Source: Legionellales bacterium UBA4722
Lineage (GTDB): Bacteria > Pseudomonadota > Gammaproteobacteria > DSM-16500
Direction of reading: 5' to 3'
Assembly: GCA_002404295.1 (NCBI GenBank)
Contig: DHJK01000042.1
Location: 20,517-39,455, forward strand
DNA length: 18,939 bases
Shown: positions 6,995 through 16,800 of the stretch, piece by piece
Position numbering within the stretch: position 1 is the stretch's first letter
Layout: every line of letters begins with the position of its first letter
Notes under the pieces: model-generated
What the model saw: the letters and a program-made list of their open reading frames with translations, nothing else
Told to the model about the DNA's origin: nothing
Databases searched by the model: none
Translations under genes and position numbers: made by a program

Positions 6995-7666
6995 ATGCGT
7001 TTACTCTTGGTTGAAGATGATGAATTATTAGGTGATGGCCTGTCTGCAGGTCTTACCCAGAATGGCTACACTGTCGATTGGTTAAAAGATGGTGCGAGTG
7101 CCGATCAAGCGTTACAAACTGAAGAGTTTGAGGTCATTGTGCTTGATCTTGGTTTGCCTAAATTATCGGGTATTGAAGTACTACAAAATTTTCGTGAGCG
7201 TGGGAATACCACGCCTGTCATTATTTTAACTGCTCGCGAATCTATTGAAGATAGAATTAAAGGATTAGACAGCGGTGCCGATGACTATTTGGTAAAACCA
7301 TTTGACCTTGATGAGCTTTGTGCTCGTATACGTGCTTTGCAAAGACGTTTTAATGTTCGTGCTGAATCCACACTTTCTCATGGTAATATTATTCTCGATC
7401 CAGCTTCACATACAGTCACATTGAATAATGAAGCAATTAACATATCCAGACGTGAGTTTGCTTTACTTCATAAGTTATTAGAAAATGTGGGTCGCGTATT
7501 ATCCCGTGAAAGTTTAACCCAATCACTTTATGGCTGGGGTGAAGAAGTCGATAGCAATGCTTTAGAGGTGCATATTCATAACCTACGAAAAAAACTGGGA
7601 AATGATTTCATTCTAACTATCCGAGGCATCGGATATATGATCGATAAAAGTAAAGATACCCCATGA
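6995..7666 (+). CDS. OmpR-family response regulator (PmrA/QseB type)
   Basis: 223 aa. The N-terminal receiver domain has the acidic pocket (E7, D8, D9), phospho-acceptor D51 (VIVLDLGLPKLSG), T79 and K101 (LVKPFD). The C-terminal winged-helix DNA-binding domain (about 127-220) contains RREFALLHKLLENVGRVLSR and IHNLRKKLG…IRGIGYMI. The receiver resembles the PmrA/QseB/BasR subgroup. In Legionella and Coxiella PmrA controls the Dot/Icm secretion system and its effectors. Whether this is that orthologue is inference, so no symbol is given. The stop overlaps the kinase start (ATGA), showing translational coupling. The start is fixed by AGGAG nine bases upstream. Confidence 0.93.
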   Translation: MRLLLVEDDELLGDGLSAGLTQNGYTVDWLKDGASADQALQTEEFEVIVLDLGLPKLSGIEVLQNFRERGNTTPVIILTARESIEDRIKGLDSGADDYLVKPFDLDELCARIRALQRRFNVRAESTLSHGNIILDPASHTVTLNNEAINISRREFALLHKLLENVGRVLSRESLTQSLYGWGEEVDSNALEVHIHNLRKKLGNDFILTIRGIGYMIDKSKDTP

Positions 7667-9054
7667 TCCATTCGATACGACGTTTCTTATTTGTAAGTTT
7701 AATCGTTGCGATTACAGTGGCGTCGTCTATTACTGCAATAGGCAACTACTTGCTTGATAAACAAATTATTAAACCGTATCTAGACGAACAACTAATAGAT
7801 AATTACATTTTTATTAAAAAATTAAATGCCTTTGCAAGGCTGGATGCCACGACTAAAAAAATCATCACCCCTTATTTAACCAATACAAATACACCCAATT
7901 TGATGTATCAAATATGGCGCAGTGATGGCAAGCTTATTTTACATTCGTTTAATACTACAACCGCCTCACTAGAAAACACACCTACTGGATTTAGTGATAT
8001 TCGAATTCAAAATAATGATTGGCGAGTCTATGCAGGTAAAGATGAAAACACCGGAACAAAAATAGTGGTTGCACAGCAAGCTGAAATACGCAATAAGCTC
8101 ACTGATCTTATTGCACGTAATAATAGTTATGTAACCCTCATTACTTACCCCATTTTTGCTATTTTGATTTGGTTAATCATTGGCGTCGCATTACGTTCAA
8201 TGACGCGTCTAAGCAATCAAATTTCTAATCGAGCTTCTGCACACTTAGATCCTATTAATTTAGATAAAATACCTATAGAAATCAAACCCCTTGTCGATGA
8301 GTTAAATCACTTACTCGAACGCTTAAGACTGACCTTTGAACGTAACAAGCGTTTTGTAGCTGATACGGCGCACGAGCTGCGAACGCCTCTCGCTGCCTTG
8401 AAAACTCAAGCACAAGTTGCATTAAAAACAAACGATGAAGAATCTCATCAGCACGCTCTTATTAAAATAGTACAAAGCGTAGACCGTTGCTCTCATGTTG
8501 TCACTCAGTTGCTTACTTTAAGCAGCCTTAGAGGAGAAGAAAGTTTAAATGATATGCATCCTTTTCATTTACATTCATTAACGACAGAAATTTTAACTTA
8601 CCTCGCACCGATTGCTCTAGAAAAAAATATTGATATCGAGTTAGCGCCACCGCCAGCAGAAGATATGATCATGGGAAATACTATTACACTTGGGATTTTG
8701 ATTCGTAATCTTGTGGATAATGCGATTCGATACACACCATCTCAGGGCGCAGTAACTGTCGCAATCATTGATCAAGATGGTTCTATTATATTACGCGTCA
8801 CAGACACAGGATCTGGCATTCCTGCAGAATTACATGAGCGGGTATTCGATCGATTTTACCGCATACTTGGCACCGCTCAAACAGGGAGTGGATTGGGGCT
8901 TGCGATAGTTAAACAAATTGCAGAACTACACCATGCAAACACTCACTTGAGCACACCTGCAAACGGCATTGGTTTACAAGTAGATGTTATATTTTCTAAA
9001 ATATCACCTGCTCACCCTAATGAAAAACAAAAAAACAGCAGGGATCAGCAGTGA
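7663..9054 (+). CDS. Membrane sensor histidine kinase (PmrB/QseC type)
   Basis: 463 aa. Two membrane helices (about 8-28 and 156-177) flank a periplasmic sensor region of about 125 residues. A HAMP-like linker leads to the dimerisation domain with phospho-acceptor H237 (FVADTAHELRTPLAALKTQ). The ATPase domain has the N box (RNLVDNAIRYTP, N353), G1 (DTGSGIP, 381-387), an F box (FDRFYR) and G2 (GSGLGLA, 408-414), all intact. It is the cognate kinase of the preceding regulator: the genes overlap by 4 bases. Its own end overlaps the start of the next gene by 4 bases (GTGA). The signal is unknown; relatives sense cationic peptides, pH or metals. Confidence 0.93.
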   Translation: MIHSIRRFLFVSLIVAITVASSITAIGNYLLDKQIIKPYLDEQLIDNYIFIKKLNAFARLDATTKKIITPYLTNTNTPNLMYQIWRSDGKLILHSFNTTTASLENTPTGFSDIRIQNNDWRVYAGKDENTGTKIVVAQQAEIRNKLTDLIARNNSYVTLITYPIFAILIWLIIGVALRSMTRLSNQISNRASAHLDPINLDKIPIEIKPLVDELNHLLERLRLTFERNKRFVADTAHELRTPLAALKTQAQVALKTNDEESHQHALIKIVQSVDRCSHVVTQLLTLSSLRGEESLNDMHPFHLHSLTTEILTYLAPIALEKNIDIELAPPPAEDMIMGNTITLGILIRNLVDNAIRYTPSQGAVTVAIIDQDGSIILRVTDTGSGIPAELHERVFDRFYRILGTAQTGSGLGLAIVKQIAELHHANTHLSTPANGIGLQVDVIFSKISPAHPNEKQKNSRDQQ

Positions 9055-11693
9055 TTGAACAGTTGGATGCTAACACCACTTTATTAACACCGAATCGACG
9101 TCTTTCTGCTTCATTATTAAAAAAATATAATCAAGTACAAATAGACTCTGGTAAGTCTTGTTGGGCTAGTGTCACGATTTTACCTATTACAAGCTGGATA
9201 CAAAATCTATGGCATCATTATTCGGCTGAAAAAATCCATGCTGCAACACCTTTTTTATTAACCGCACAACAAGAACTTGTTCTTTGGGAAGAAATATTAC
9301 AAAAATTCCCCGCGAATGAAGCATTACTGCAATTGTCAGACACGGCTGAGCTTGCAAAATCAGCATGGGGTATTTTAAAGCAATGGCAAGTTGATTTAAG
9401 TCATCCTGCTTTAGCATCCACCGATGATAGTAATACATTTTCATTATGGGCCACTTATTTTCAAAATAAATGTATAGAAAATAATTGGCTAGATGCGAAT
9501 AGTTTAATGCAGCTTATTTGTGAAAAAATTCTGGCACAGGATATAAAACCATCAAAACATATTATGACAGCGGGGTTCACTGAATTTTCACCGCTACAAA
9601 CATATTTATTTGCTTGTTGTGAACAAGTGGGCAGTGAAATCATTCATGATACTTACGCGCATCACGCTGCTCCTTTAACACAGCGCATCAGCTTGGCTGA
9701 TGAAGAAACAGAAATCCGCATGATGGCACGCTGGGCAAAAGCGTTAATGGAAAGCGATGCAACGCTCACCATAGGCTGCGTGGTGCCCAATTTAGAGAAA
9801 AAACGTGACACTGTCTCCGCAATTTTTTCAGAAGTTTTTTGTGAAGGTCAGCTTTATAGTTTGGATTGTGTTTCACAACCCTTCAATATTACGGCTGGGA
9901 AAAGTTTGGCAACCTACCCTATTATTCATGCTGCGTTACAATTATTAAGCTTGAATAAACAAACAATCACTTCAGAAAATATAAGCAGCTTGCTCCTTTC
10001 ACCTTTTTTAGGTGATGCGGAATATGAACAACTAAAACGTGCACAATTTGATGCTCGTTTACGTAAAGCAAATTACACGGATAGTAGCTTGCAAAAATTA
10101 ATTAATACGCAAGAAAAATTACACTTGTATATCAGCTGTCCACGACTTGCAAAACGGCTGGAAAATTTTCTGATTTTACTGCGTCAACAACCTACTATAC
10201 TTCCTATTAATGAATGGATTGCTGTATTTATTGAGGCACTGAGTCTATTAGGCTGGCCGGGTGAGCGAAGTATAAATAGCCAAGAATATCAAATTGTGCA
10301 GCGATGGTTAGAATTGCTCGACGAATATAGAGCATTTGATACATTACTACCTAAAAAAAATTATCAAAATGCTTTGCATTATTTAACGCGACTTACCTCC
10401 AATGTAGTATTTCAACCGCAAAGTACAGGTGCTGCAGTGCAAATTTTAGGGGTGCTTGAAGCGATTTCACTTCCTTTTGATCATACGTGGGTAATTGGAT
10501 TTGATGATAGCGCGTGGCCGCCCAGCGCAAAGCCAAATCCTTTTATTCCTCACCGATTGCAAGCTAACTTAAAAATGCCGCATTCTACTGCGGAACATGA
10601 ATTTGAATATAGCAAACGGTTAACTGAACAGTTAATCGAATGCACACGCCATATCATTTTTAGTCATGCACAGCTTGATGCAGGCTGTGAATTACGGACT
10701 AGTCCATTAATACGTGATTTAACAGAGATATCTGCTGAACAACTTAATTTAAGTCAATTTTCATCACTTGCTGAAAGCTGTAGGCAAAGTCAACTTATTG
10801 AAACGCTACAAGACACACAGGCACCTGAGGTCATCATAAATGATAATCAGAGTGGTGGTGCTAGCATTTTCAAACTACAAGCCGCTTGTCCTTTTAAAGC
10901 GTTCGCAGAAATTCGATTAAACGCTAAACCATTGGAATCCATCACTCTAGGTTTAAAACCACAGGATCGTGGTAAAATAGCGCATAAAGCACTTGAACTA
11001 ACGTGGCTAGAAATAAAAACGTCAGAGAATTTGCAAAATTATGCTGAAGTTGAATTAAAAGAACTTTTGGCTGCCGTCGTTAAACAAGCTATTCAATTAG
11101 TCACAGGTCATGAACTCTCTCCCTCGCGATATTTTTCTTTAGAAGTCGAACGATTACAGAATCTGTTATGGAATTGGCAAATCATAGAAAAAAATCGTCC
11201 GCCCTTTAAGGTGATTGCACAAGAAGAGGAACGTTTAATCACTGTTTCTAATCTTCCAATCAAAGTGCGTATCGATCGTATTGACGAATTAGAAGACGGC
11301 AGCCATTTACTCATTGACTATAAAACTGGAAAATATAATCCCATAAAGAATTGGTTCGGAGACAGATTGGATGAACCGCAACTGCCTTTATATTGCATCA
11401 CAGCTGACTCTTCTGTTGAAAGCATTGCCTTTGCTGAAATCAATCCGGATGGGTTGACATTAAAAGGCATTAGCAAAAAAAATATTGAAACTGATGCCAT
11501 TAAACCTTTAGCTGAGACAAATTATAGCGAAGGCCGCTCGTGGGATCAGCAGATTCTAAGCTGGCAACATATATTAGAAAAACTGGGTCGTGATTTTATC
11601 GAAGGCAATGCAGAAGTGGATCCTAAAAGTGAAATTGAAACATGTAGTTACTGTCAGTTACAGGCTTTTTGTAGGATAGCGGATCATCATTGA
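9051..11693 (+). CDS. AddB-like PD-(D/E)XK nuclease, DNA repair
   Basis: 880 aa, starting at a GTG that overlaps the kinase stop. The N-terminal two thirds look like an inactivated superfamily I helicase: it opens with NTTLLTPNRRLSASLLKKY and has no Walker A motif. The C-terminal nuclease has H645 (GKIAHKAL), D742 (VRIDRIDEL), D756 and K758 (LIDYKTG), and the QLPLY motif. Cysteines C613 (AACPFKAF) and C865, C868, C874 (CSYCQLQAFC) match the four-cysteine [4Fe-4S] staple of AddB nucleases. The length and layout fit the proteobacterial 'probable DNA repair protein' family, usually found beside an AddA/RecB-like helicase. Such a helicase lies downstream here, after an unrelated gene. The pair would resect double-strand breaks before RecA loading. 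Confidence 0.85.
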   Translation: MIEQLDANTTLLTPNRRLSASLLKKYNQVQIDSGKSCWASVTILPITSWIQNLWHHYSAEKIHAATPFLLTAQQELVLWEEILQKFPANEALLQLSDTAELAKSAWGILKQWQVDLSHPALASTDDSNTFSLWATYFQNKCIENNWLDANSLMQLICEKILAQDIKPSKHIMTAGFTEFSPLQTYLFACCEQVGSEIIHDTYAHHAAPLTQRISLADEETEIRMMARWAKALMESDATLTIGCVVPNLEKKRDTVSAIFSEVFCEGQLYSLDCVSQPFNITAGKSLATYPIIHAALQLLSLNKQTITSENISSLLLSPFLGDAEYEQLKRAQFDARLRKANYTDSSLQKLINTQEKLHLYISCPRLAKRLENFLILLRQQPTILPINEWIAVFIEALSLLGWPGERSINSQEYQIVQRWLELLDEYRAFDTLLPKKNYQNALHYLTRLTSNVVFQPQSTGAAVQILGVLEAISLPFDHTWVIGFDDSAWPPSAKPNPFIPHRLQANLKMPHSTAEHEFEYSKRLTEQLIECTRHIIFSHAQLDAGCELRTSPLIRDLTEISAEQLNLSQFSSLAESCRQSQLIETLQDTQAPEVIINDNQSGGASIFKLQAACPFKAFAEIRLNAKPLESITLGLKPQDRGKIAHKALELTWLEIKTSENLQNYAEVELKELLAAVVKQAIQLVTGHELSPSRYFSLEVERLQNLLWNWQIIEKNRPPFKVIAQEEERLITVSNLPIKVRIDRIDELEDGSHLLIDYKTGKYNPIKNWFGDRLDEPQLPLYCITADSSVESIAFAEINPDGLTLKGISKKNIETDAIKPLAETNYSEGRSWDQQILSWQHILEKLGRDFIEGNAEVDPKSEIETCSYCQLQAFCRIADHH

Positions 11694-11700
11694 TATCCGA

Positions 11701-11787
11701 AATTGCTGGCATTTCAGGGAGCGAAATGGCATAATAATAGTCAATCAAATGGAGGCTGCCGCCTTTCAATACACCTAACCAGCAATT
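11701..11787 (+). other. 87-bp structured spacer with 9-bp terminal inverted repeats
   Basis: AATTGCTGG (11701-11709) is exactly complementary to CCAGCAATT (11779-11787). Between them sit hairpin CATTTC/GAAATG (11710-11715 with 11723-11728, 7-nt loop) and hairpin AGGC/GCCT (11753-11756 with 11761-11764, loop TGCC). As RNA this would be a three-way junction; as DNA it could be a small miniature element. There is no U-run, so it is not a standard terminator. It fills the gap between the AddB-like gene and the membrane-protein gene. Confidence 0.4.
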
Positions 11788-11801
11788 AGAGCGATATTAG
11801 C

Positions 11802-13742
11802 ATGCCTCATCTATCTGTATCAACAGAGGAAAATCAAGCCTATCAGGACATTGTTGCGAATTATTTGCATTATGTACAGGGTGGCTGTGACCTTGCTTTA
11901 ATAGCAACAAATGAAAGAAAAAAAATAAATCCTGACATTTTCACTAAAGCAGAAAAACAGCAAACACCTATTTTAATAAAGACAGACAAAGGCAAAGATA
12001 AGTTAGAGTTTGGGATTTATGGTGATGTGGGAGATGGAACCTGGGCTTATACTGACATAACGGGTACATCAACCGCTCATCTTAATGAATTACCTTTTAA
12101 AAAAAACCGTATTTTGAGAATTAAGCGCACAAATCCTAAATTTACAGAAGCGCTTATTAATACCCTAAAAAAAATCCACACTGAAAAGTCATCCATTAGT
12201 AGTCGACGTAATCTCCTTACCCATAAAGCTTATGATGGAAAACATGCACCCCGTTTAGCATGGGAAATGCTAGATATCAATGAATTTGAATACACAAATT
12301 TTATTTCCTTAATAGATTGCATTGCTAAAATTGATCGTAAACCAGAAAAAGTTTTCCGTGATATTCTTCGTATTCTCAGAACGACAGAAGGAGTCTATTG
12401 CGCAGGAGAATTAAGCGAATGTTTATTTGACTATTTTATAGATTTACAAGCAACATCCCATAAAGATGCTGGCTATTATAAAGAAATGCCTACTTTAAAA
12501 CATCGTATTCATCATTTTGTTGAAGAACTGGGAATAAAAAAGAGAATTAAAAAAAAGCCGGCGTCGAACACTGAAAAGCATTATAGTTATCGCCTAATAA
12601 AAGGTCTCACAGAAATAAAAAAAGAAGAAAAAAATAAAACACGAAAAGGGAAAAATTGGCTTGAAAAGATAGCGAGAGGGGTTGCCAGTGGCAATATGTT
12701 CCCTGACGCTCGCACCACCCTTGCTGGTTATTTCTTAGTAGGATTGGCTATTGCAGGACCATTCCATATATTAGTTGGTATATCAGGGCTGTATTTTGGT
12801 TATCGCCTTGCTAAAAATGATTTATATCAACTTCTTAAAAATATCTATATGGGTCGATTTTGGCAAGTCAAAGATTCCACTACAGGTACATATAGACCTC
12901 TTTCAGGCACTCAGATTTTCTTTGTGATCTTTATAGGCATATCAGCTGGCTTTGTGGCAGGTGCTTGTAATGCTGGTCTTGCTTATTATGGGTTACAAAA
13001 ATACTACGCTGCATCACTTACCCTTAGCACAACGATCACTTTGATGAACCTTATGACAGCAGGTGTGTTTTGTCTTTATGCAGCGGCATTCTTTGGTACT
13101 ATTAAAAACATCATAGGCAACTTAACGGAAGACCAACTTACTGACTATTGGCACAAGTTAAAATCTGCATCTACAGTACATCTTATTTTAGAACCTGTAA
13201 AATTTTTCATTATAGTTGCAGTTATGGCTACAGTAGGTGTTGTAGGATATTTCTTATTTAGAGATAAGTGTTTAGATATGGTTAAAGAAATGTTCACGGG
13301 CTTATCGACAGCGCAGGCTAAAACCGCAGCTATTGTGATATCTTGTTTATACTCATTTTTTAAATTTATAGTTGGCTTTATCAAACTAGAGCATATTATA
13401 AAAGAAACAGCTACAAACATAGAAAATTGCGTAGTATCGGAAAAAGAATCAGCACCCGAATTGAATCGAATGCAAAAAATGAATCAAAGAACGTTAGCTC
13501 TCTCTTTGGGTTGTTCATCGACACTCTTAATGATACGAGCGGGAGGAACTAGTGCATATTATGGACGCGCAGCTAGCCAAGAGTTACCCGAAGTTCCACC
13601 TGTGGTTGCCGCAGCAACAGCAGGCGCTTTTGTAGCTGCGCTCAATTTCGTCGCTTTAAAAGTAAACCTATTCAAAACACCCTCATCTGCATTGAAACCT
13701 TTACCCTCACTCCCAACATCACCACGACCATTTCGTCAATAA
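11802..13742 (+). CDS. Unrecognised multi-pass membrane protein with soluble N-terminal region
   Basis: 646 aa; I do not recognise the family. Residues 1-300 are soluble, charged and mostly helical after about residue 110, with a Lys-rich stretch at 245-285. From about residue 303 there are roughly six or seven membrane segments: 305-335, 370-396, 402-432, 464-486, 506-528 and 599-620, with a possible weak one near 565-583. The tail is Pro/Ser-rich (SSALKPLPSLPTSPRPFRQ). No enzyme motif, signal peptide or transporter signature is visible. The gene separates the AddB-like and AddA-like genes, which usually adjoin, so it may be an insertion. The soluble-plus-helical-hairpin design recalls secreted effectors of Legionellales that enter host membranes, but no secretion signal or regulator box was found to support that. 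No clear ribosome site precedes the ATG. Confidence 0.75.
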   Translation: MPHLSVSTEENQAYQDIVANYLHYVQGGCDLALIATNERKKINPDIFTKAEKQQTPILIKTDKGKDKLEFGIYGDVGDGTWAYTDITGTSTAHLNELPFKKNRILRIKRTNPKFTEALINTLKKIHTEKSSISSRRNLLTHKAYDGKHAPRLAWEMLDINEFEYTNFISLIDCIAKIDRKPEKVFRDILRILRTTEGVYCAGELSECLFDYFIDLQATSHKDAGYYKEMPTLKHRIHHFVEELGIKKRIKKKPASNTEKHYSYRLIKGLTEIKKEEKNKTRKGKNWLEKIARGVASGNMFPDARTTLAGYFLVGLAIAGPFHILVGISGLYFGYRLAKNDLYQLLKNIYMGRFWQVKDSTTGTYRPLSGTQIFFVIFIGISAGFVAGACNAGLAYYGLQKYYAASLTLSTTITLMNLMTAGVFCLYAAAFFGTIKNIIGNLTEDQLTDYWHKLKSASTVHLILEPVKFFIIVAVMATVGVVGYFLFRDKCLDMVKEMFTGLSTAQAKTAAIVISCLYSFFKFIVGFIKLEHIIKETATNIENCVVSEKESAPELNRMQKMNQRTLALSLGCSSTLLMIRAGGTSAYYGRAASQELPEVPPVVAAATAGAFVAALNFVALKVNLFKTPSSALKPLPSLPTSPRPFRQ

Positions 13743-13786
13743 CAGCTATTTCATTCAGCTGGGATATCAGTTACGTTGAGAAAAAC

Positions 13787-13813
13787 TTGACCTTCCTGGC
13801 GCTTCCATATAAT
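13787..13813 (+). promoter_or_regulatory. Candidate promoter of the AddA-like gene
   Basis: A perfect -10 TATAAT (13808-13813) has TTGACC (13787-13792) upstream with a short 15-base spacer. It overlaps the first ATG of the frame (13812), so a transcript from it, starting near 13820, would use the ATG at 13845 instead. Confidence 0.4.
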
Positions 13814-13844
13814 GTCTTTTACAATCATAACAGACGCCTTTAAC

Positions 13845-16800
13845 ATGAACCCTATAGCAGACCAAGACCAGCGCCAAGCAGCTTTAAATCCTGCAAAATC
13901 ATTCATTGTCCAAGCACCTGCGGGTTCTGGCAAAACAGAGCTGTTAACTCAGCGTTTTTTGGTATTACTCGCACAAGTAAAACAACCAGAAGAAATTTTG
14001 GCCATCACGTTTACTAAAAAATCTTCCGCAGAAATGCGGGCGCGGATCATTAATGCGTTAAAAAACGCATCGGAAATGCCTCAGCCTGAATCAGTGCATG
14101 CCAAAACAACCTGGAATTTGGCAAAGGCTGCTTTGCAACGCAATCAGTTACTAGACTGGAATTTACTTGAAAATCCTAATCGCTTACGTATTCAAACTAT
14201 AGATTCATTTAATGCCTATCTAACAAAACAATTACCTATTTTATCAAATTTCGGAGCGCCGCCTGAAATTACAGAAGACTCCACCGCATTATATCGCGCG
14301 GCAGTCAAAGAATTTTTAATGTACTTAGAAGACGATACGGATTGGTCAAATGCAATTGCACAATTACTCATGCATTTAGATAATGACTTAAATAAAGTAG
14401 AGAGTTTACTTATCAATCTACTTAAAAAACGGGATCAATGGTTACCTTATATTACCCTTAATGCCAATGACCCCTATTTACGTGAAAAATTAGAAGAACA
14501 CCTAGCGAATGTCGTTATTGATGCATTAGTAAATTTGGAAAGAAATTTCCCGAAAAAACACATTGCTGAACTTATGGATTTAGCAAATTTTGCGGCTACT
14601 AATTTAATAAAAGAAAATGTTAAATCATCCATTAATGACTGTGCTAATTTTATCAACCTACCCGGCGTCACTATTTCTGAGAAAACCGCATGGCTGGGCT
14701 TAGGGGAATTACTTTTCACCAAAGAATGTCAATGGCGCAAACAATTCAATAAAACAATTGGGTTCCCAGCCGCAACCAGCAGCAAAAACCCTTATGAAAA
14801 GAATTTATTTGATGCTATGAAACAGCGCATGACAGATTTAACTCTAAAGCTGCAATCATACCCTGAATTAATACCCGCCATGTCTGAGCTCCGGCTAACC
14901 CCTGAATGCCAATATCAAGAGGCACAATGGCAGCTATTAGATGCTTTGCATCAGGTTTTGCGAGTAGTCGTCGCTCAGTTAAAATTAGTATTTCAGCAAC
15001 GGGGTAAAATTGATTATATAGAAAGTGCACAAGGCGCATTAGCTGCTTTGGGAACCGATGAAGCACCTACCGATTTGATTTTAGCGATTGATTACCAACT
15101 ACAGCATATACTCATTGACGAATTTCAAGATACATCGAATAGTCAGTATCGTTTAATTGAAAAACTGACAGCAGGTTGGACACACAATGATGGTCGTACT
15201 CTTTTTGTGGTAGGCGATCCCATGCAATCTATCTATCGCTTTAGAGAAGCTGAAGTGGGTTACTTTATACGGGCACGGCATTCTGGTTTAAATCATATTG
15301 TATTAGAGCCGCTGACACTGTCTGTTAATTTTCGTTCAGTACCCGGTATTGTTAATTGGGTGAACGAACATTTTCCTAAGATTTTTCCTGCTTATGAAGA
15401 TATTGCTACGGGTGCTGTTTCCTATAGTCCTAGTATTGCAACATTAGAGACGCACGATGCAACCGCTGTGACACTACACACTTATATTAATCCTGAAGAA
15501 ACGGCTGCAGCAAATAGTATTGTAGAGTTAATTCAAAAACTCAAAGAAGAAAATCCTGAAGAGTCTATCGCAATTCTTGTTCGTTCACGAACACATCTGG
15601 CTGCGATTATTCCTGCTTTAAAAAAAGCAGAATTGCCTTATAAAGCCATTGATATTGACCCGTTAACGACTCGTCCTGTTATTCAGGATCTCATGTCATT
15701 AACACGTGCTTTGTTGCATCCTGCTGATCGAATAGCATGGTTTGCCATCCTGCGTGCACCTTGGTGTGGGCTTGAATTAAGTGACTTATTGCTTATTGTG
15801 GGTGATCATCCCAATCATACTGTTTGGGAGCAATTGCAAAAAAATGCGGTCATCCAAACACTCAGCATTGAAGGTCAAGGACGATTAGCACGTATTATGC
15901 CAATCCTACAAACTAAGATCGCAGATCGTCATCGATTTCCATTGCGCGCTTGGCTTGAAAGTACCTGGCTTTTATTAGGCGGCCCTGCTTGCACTGCTAC
16001 AGCCAGTGATTTAGATGATGCTGCTGCTTATTTTAAATTATTAGAAAAATTAGATAGAAGTGGTGAGATACCTAATTTAGATGAATTAGAACAATATGTA
16101 AGCCGATTATTTGCAACACCGAATAATCAAGCCGATAATTCATTGCAAATCATGACCATACATAATGCGAAAGGACTTGAATTTGATACTGTTATTCTTC
16201 CGCATTTGGAACGAAAATCACCTAATGATGATAAACAATTATTATTATGGATGGAACGCCCACGGTCTGGACAGCATAATGCTTTATTGATTGCGCCTAT
16301 ACATGCGACAGGCAATGCTAGCGATTCTATTTATGATTACATTAAACGGCAGCATGCTATAAAAAGTGATTATGAAAGTGCGCGTTTGTTATATGTTGCA
16401 ACGACTAGAGCTAAAAAACGGTTACATTTGTTTTTCTCGTTGCAGCAGGATAAAGGTAAAATTTCTACGCCCGCGGCTAATAGTTTATTAGATAAACTTT
16501 GGAATTCTGTTTCAACAGAAATAATGAATAAATCTGATTCTCAGTTTCATAGGATTAATTATAACGAGCAAGATTTTGTGACTGCTACACCGATAGTCAA
16601 AGTGATGAAAAAAATAAATCGTCTTAGTTTGGAATGGACGAATCCAGTTAAAGAGCTGCATCTAGCAGACGAGATTACTTATCATAATAAAAAATCGGGG
16701 TTTCAATTAGTTGATAATAATCCTAAATATATCGGGATATTTTTGCATCAACTTTTACAGCAAATTTGTTTGCAAGGGGCTGCCTGGTGGGAGTCTCAGC

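Noticed and set aside
11701..11787. tRNA or tRNA-like gene
   Set aside because: The cloverleaf-like pairing lacks a T-loop GTTCRA box, an anticodon stem and a standard 7-bp acceptor geometry.
11694..11801. PmrA-type operator upstream of the membrane protein, which would support an effector role
   Set aside because: No TTAAT-type tandem boxes were found in the spacer on either strand.
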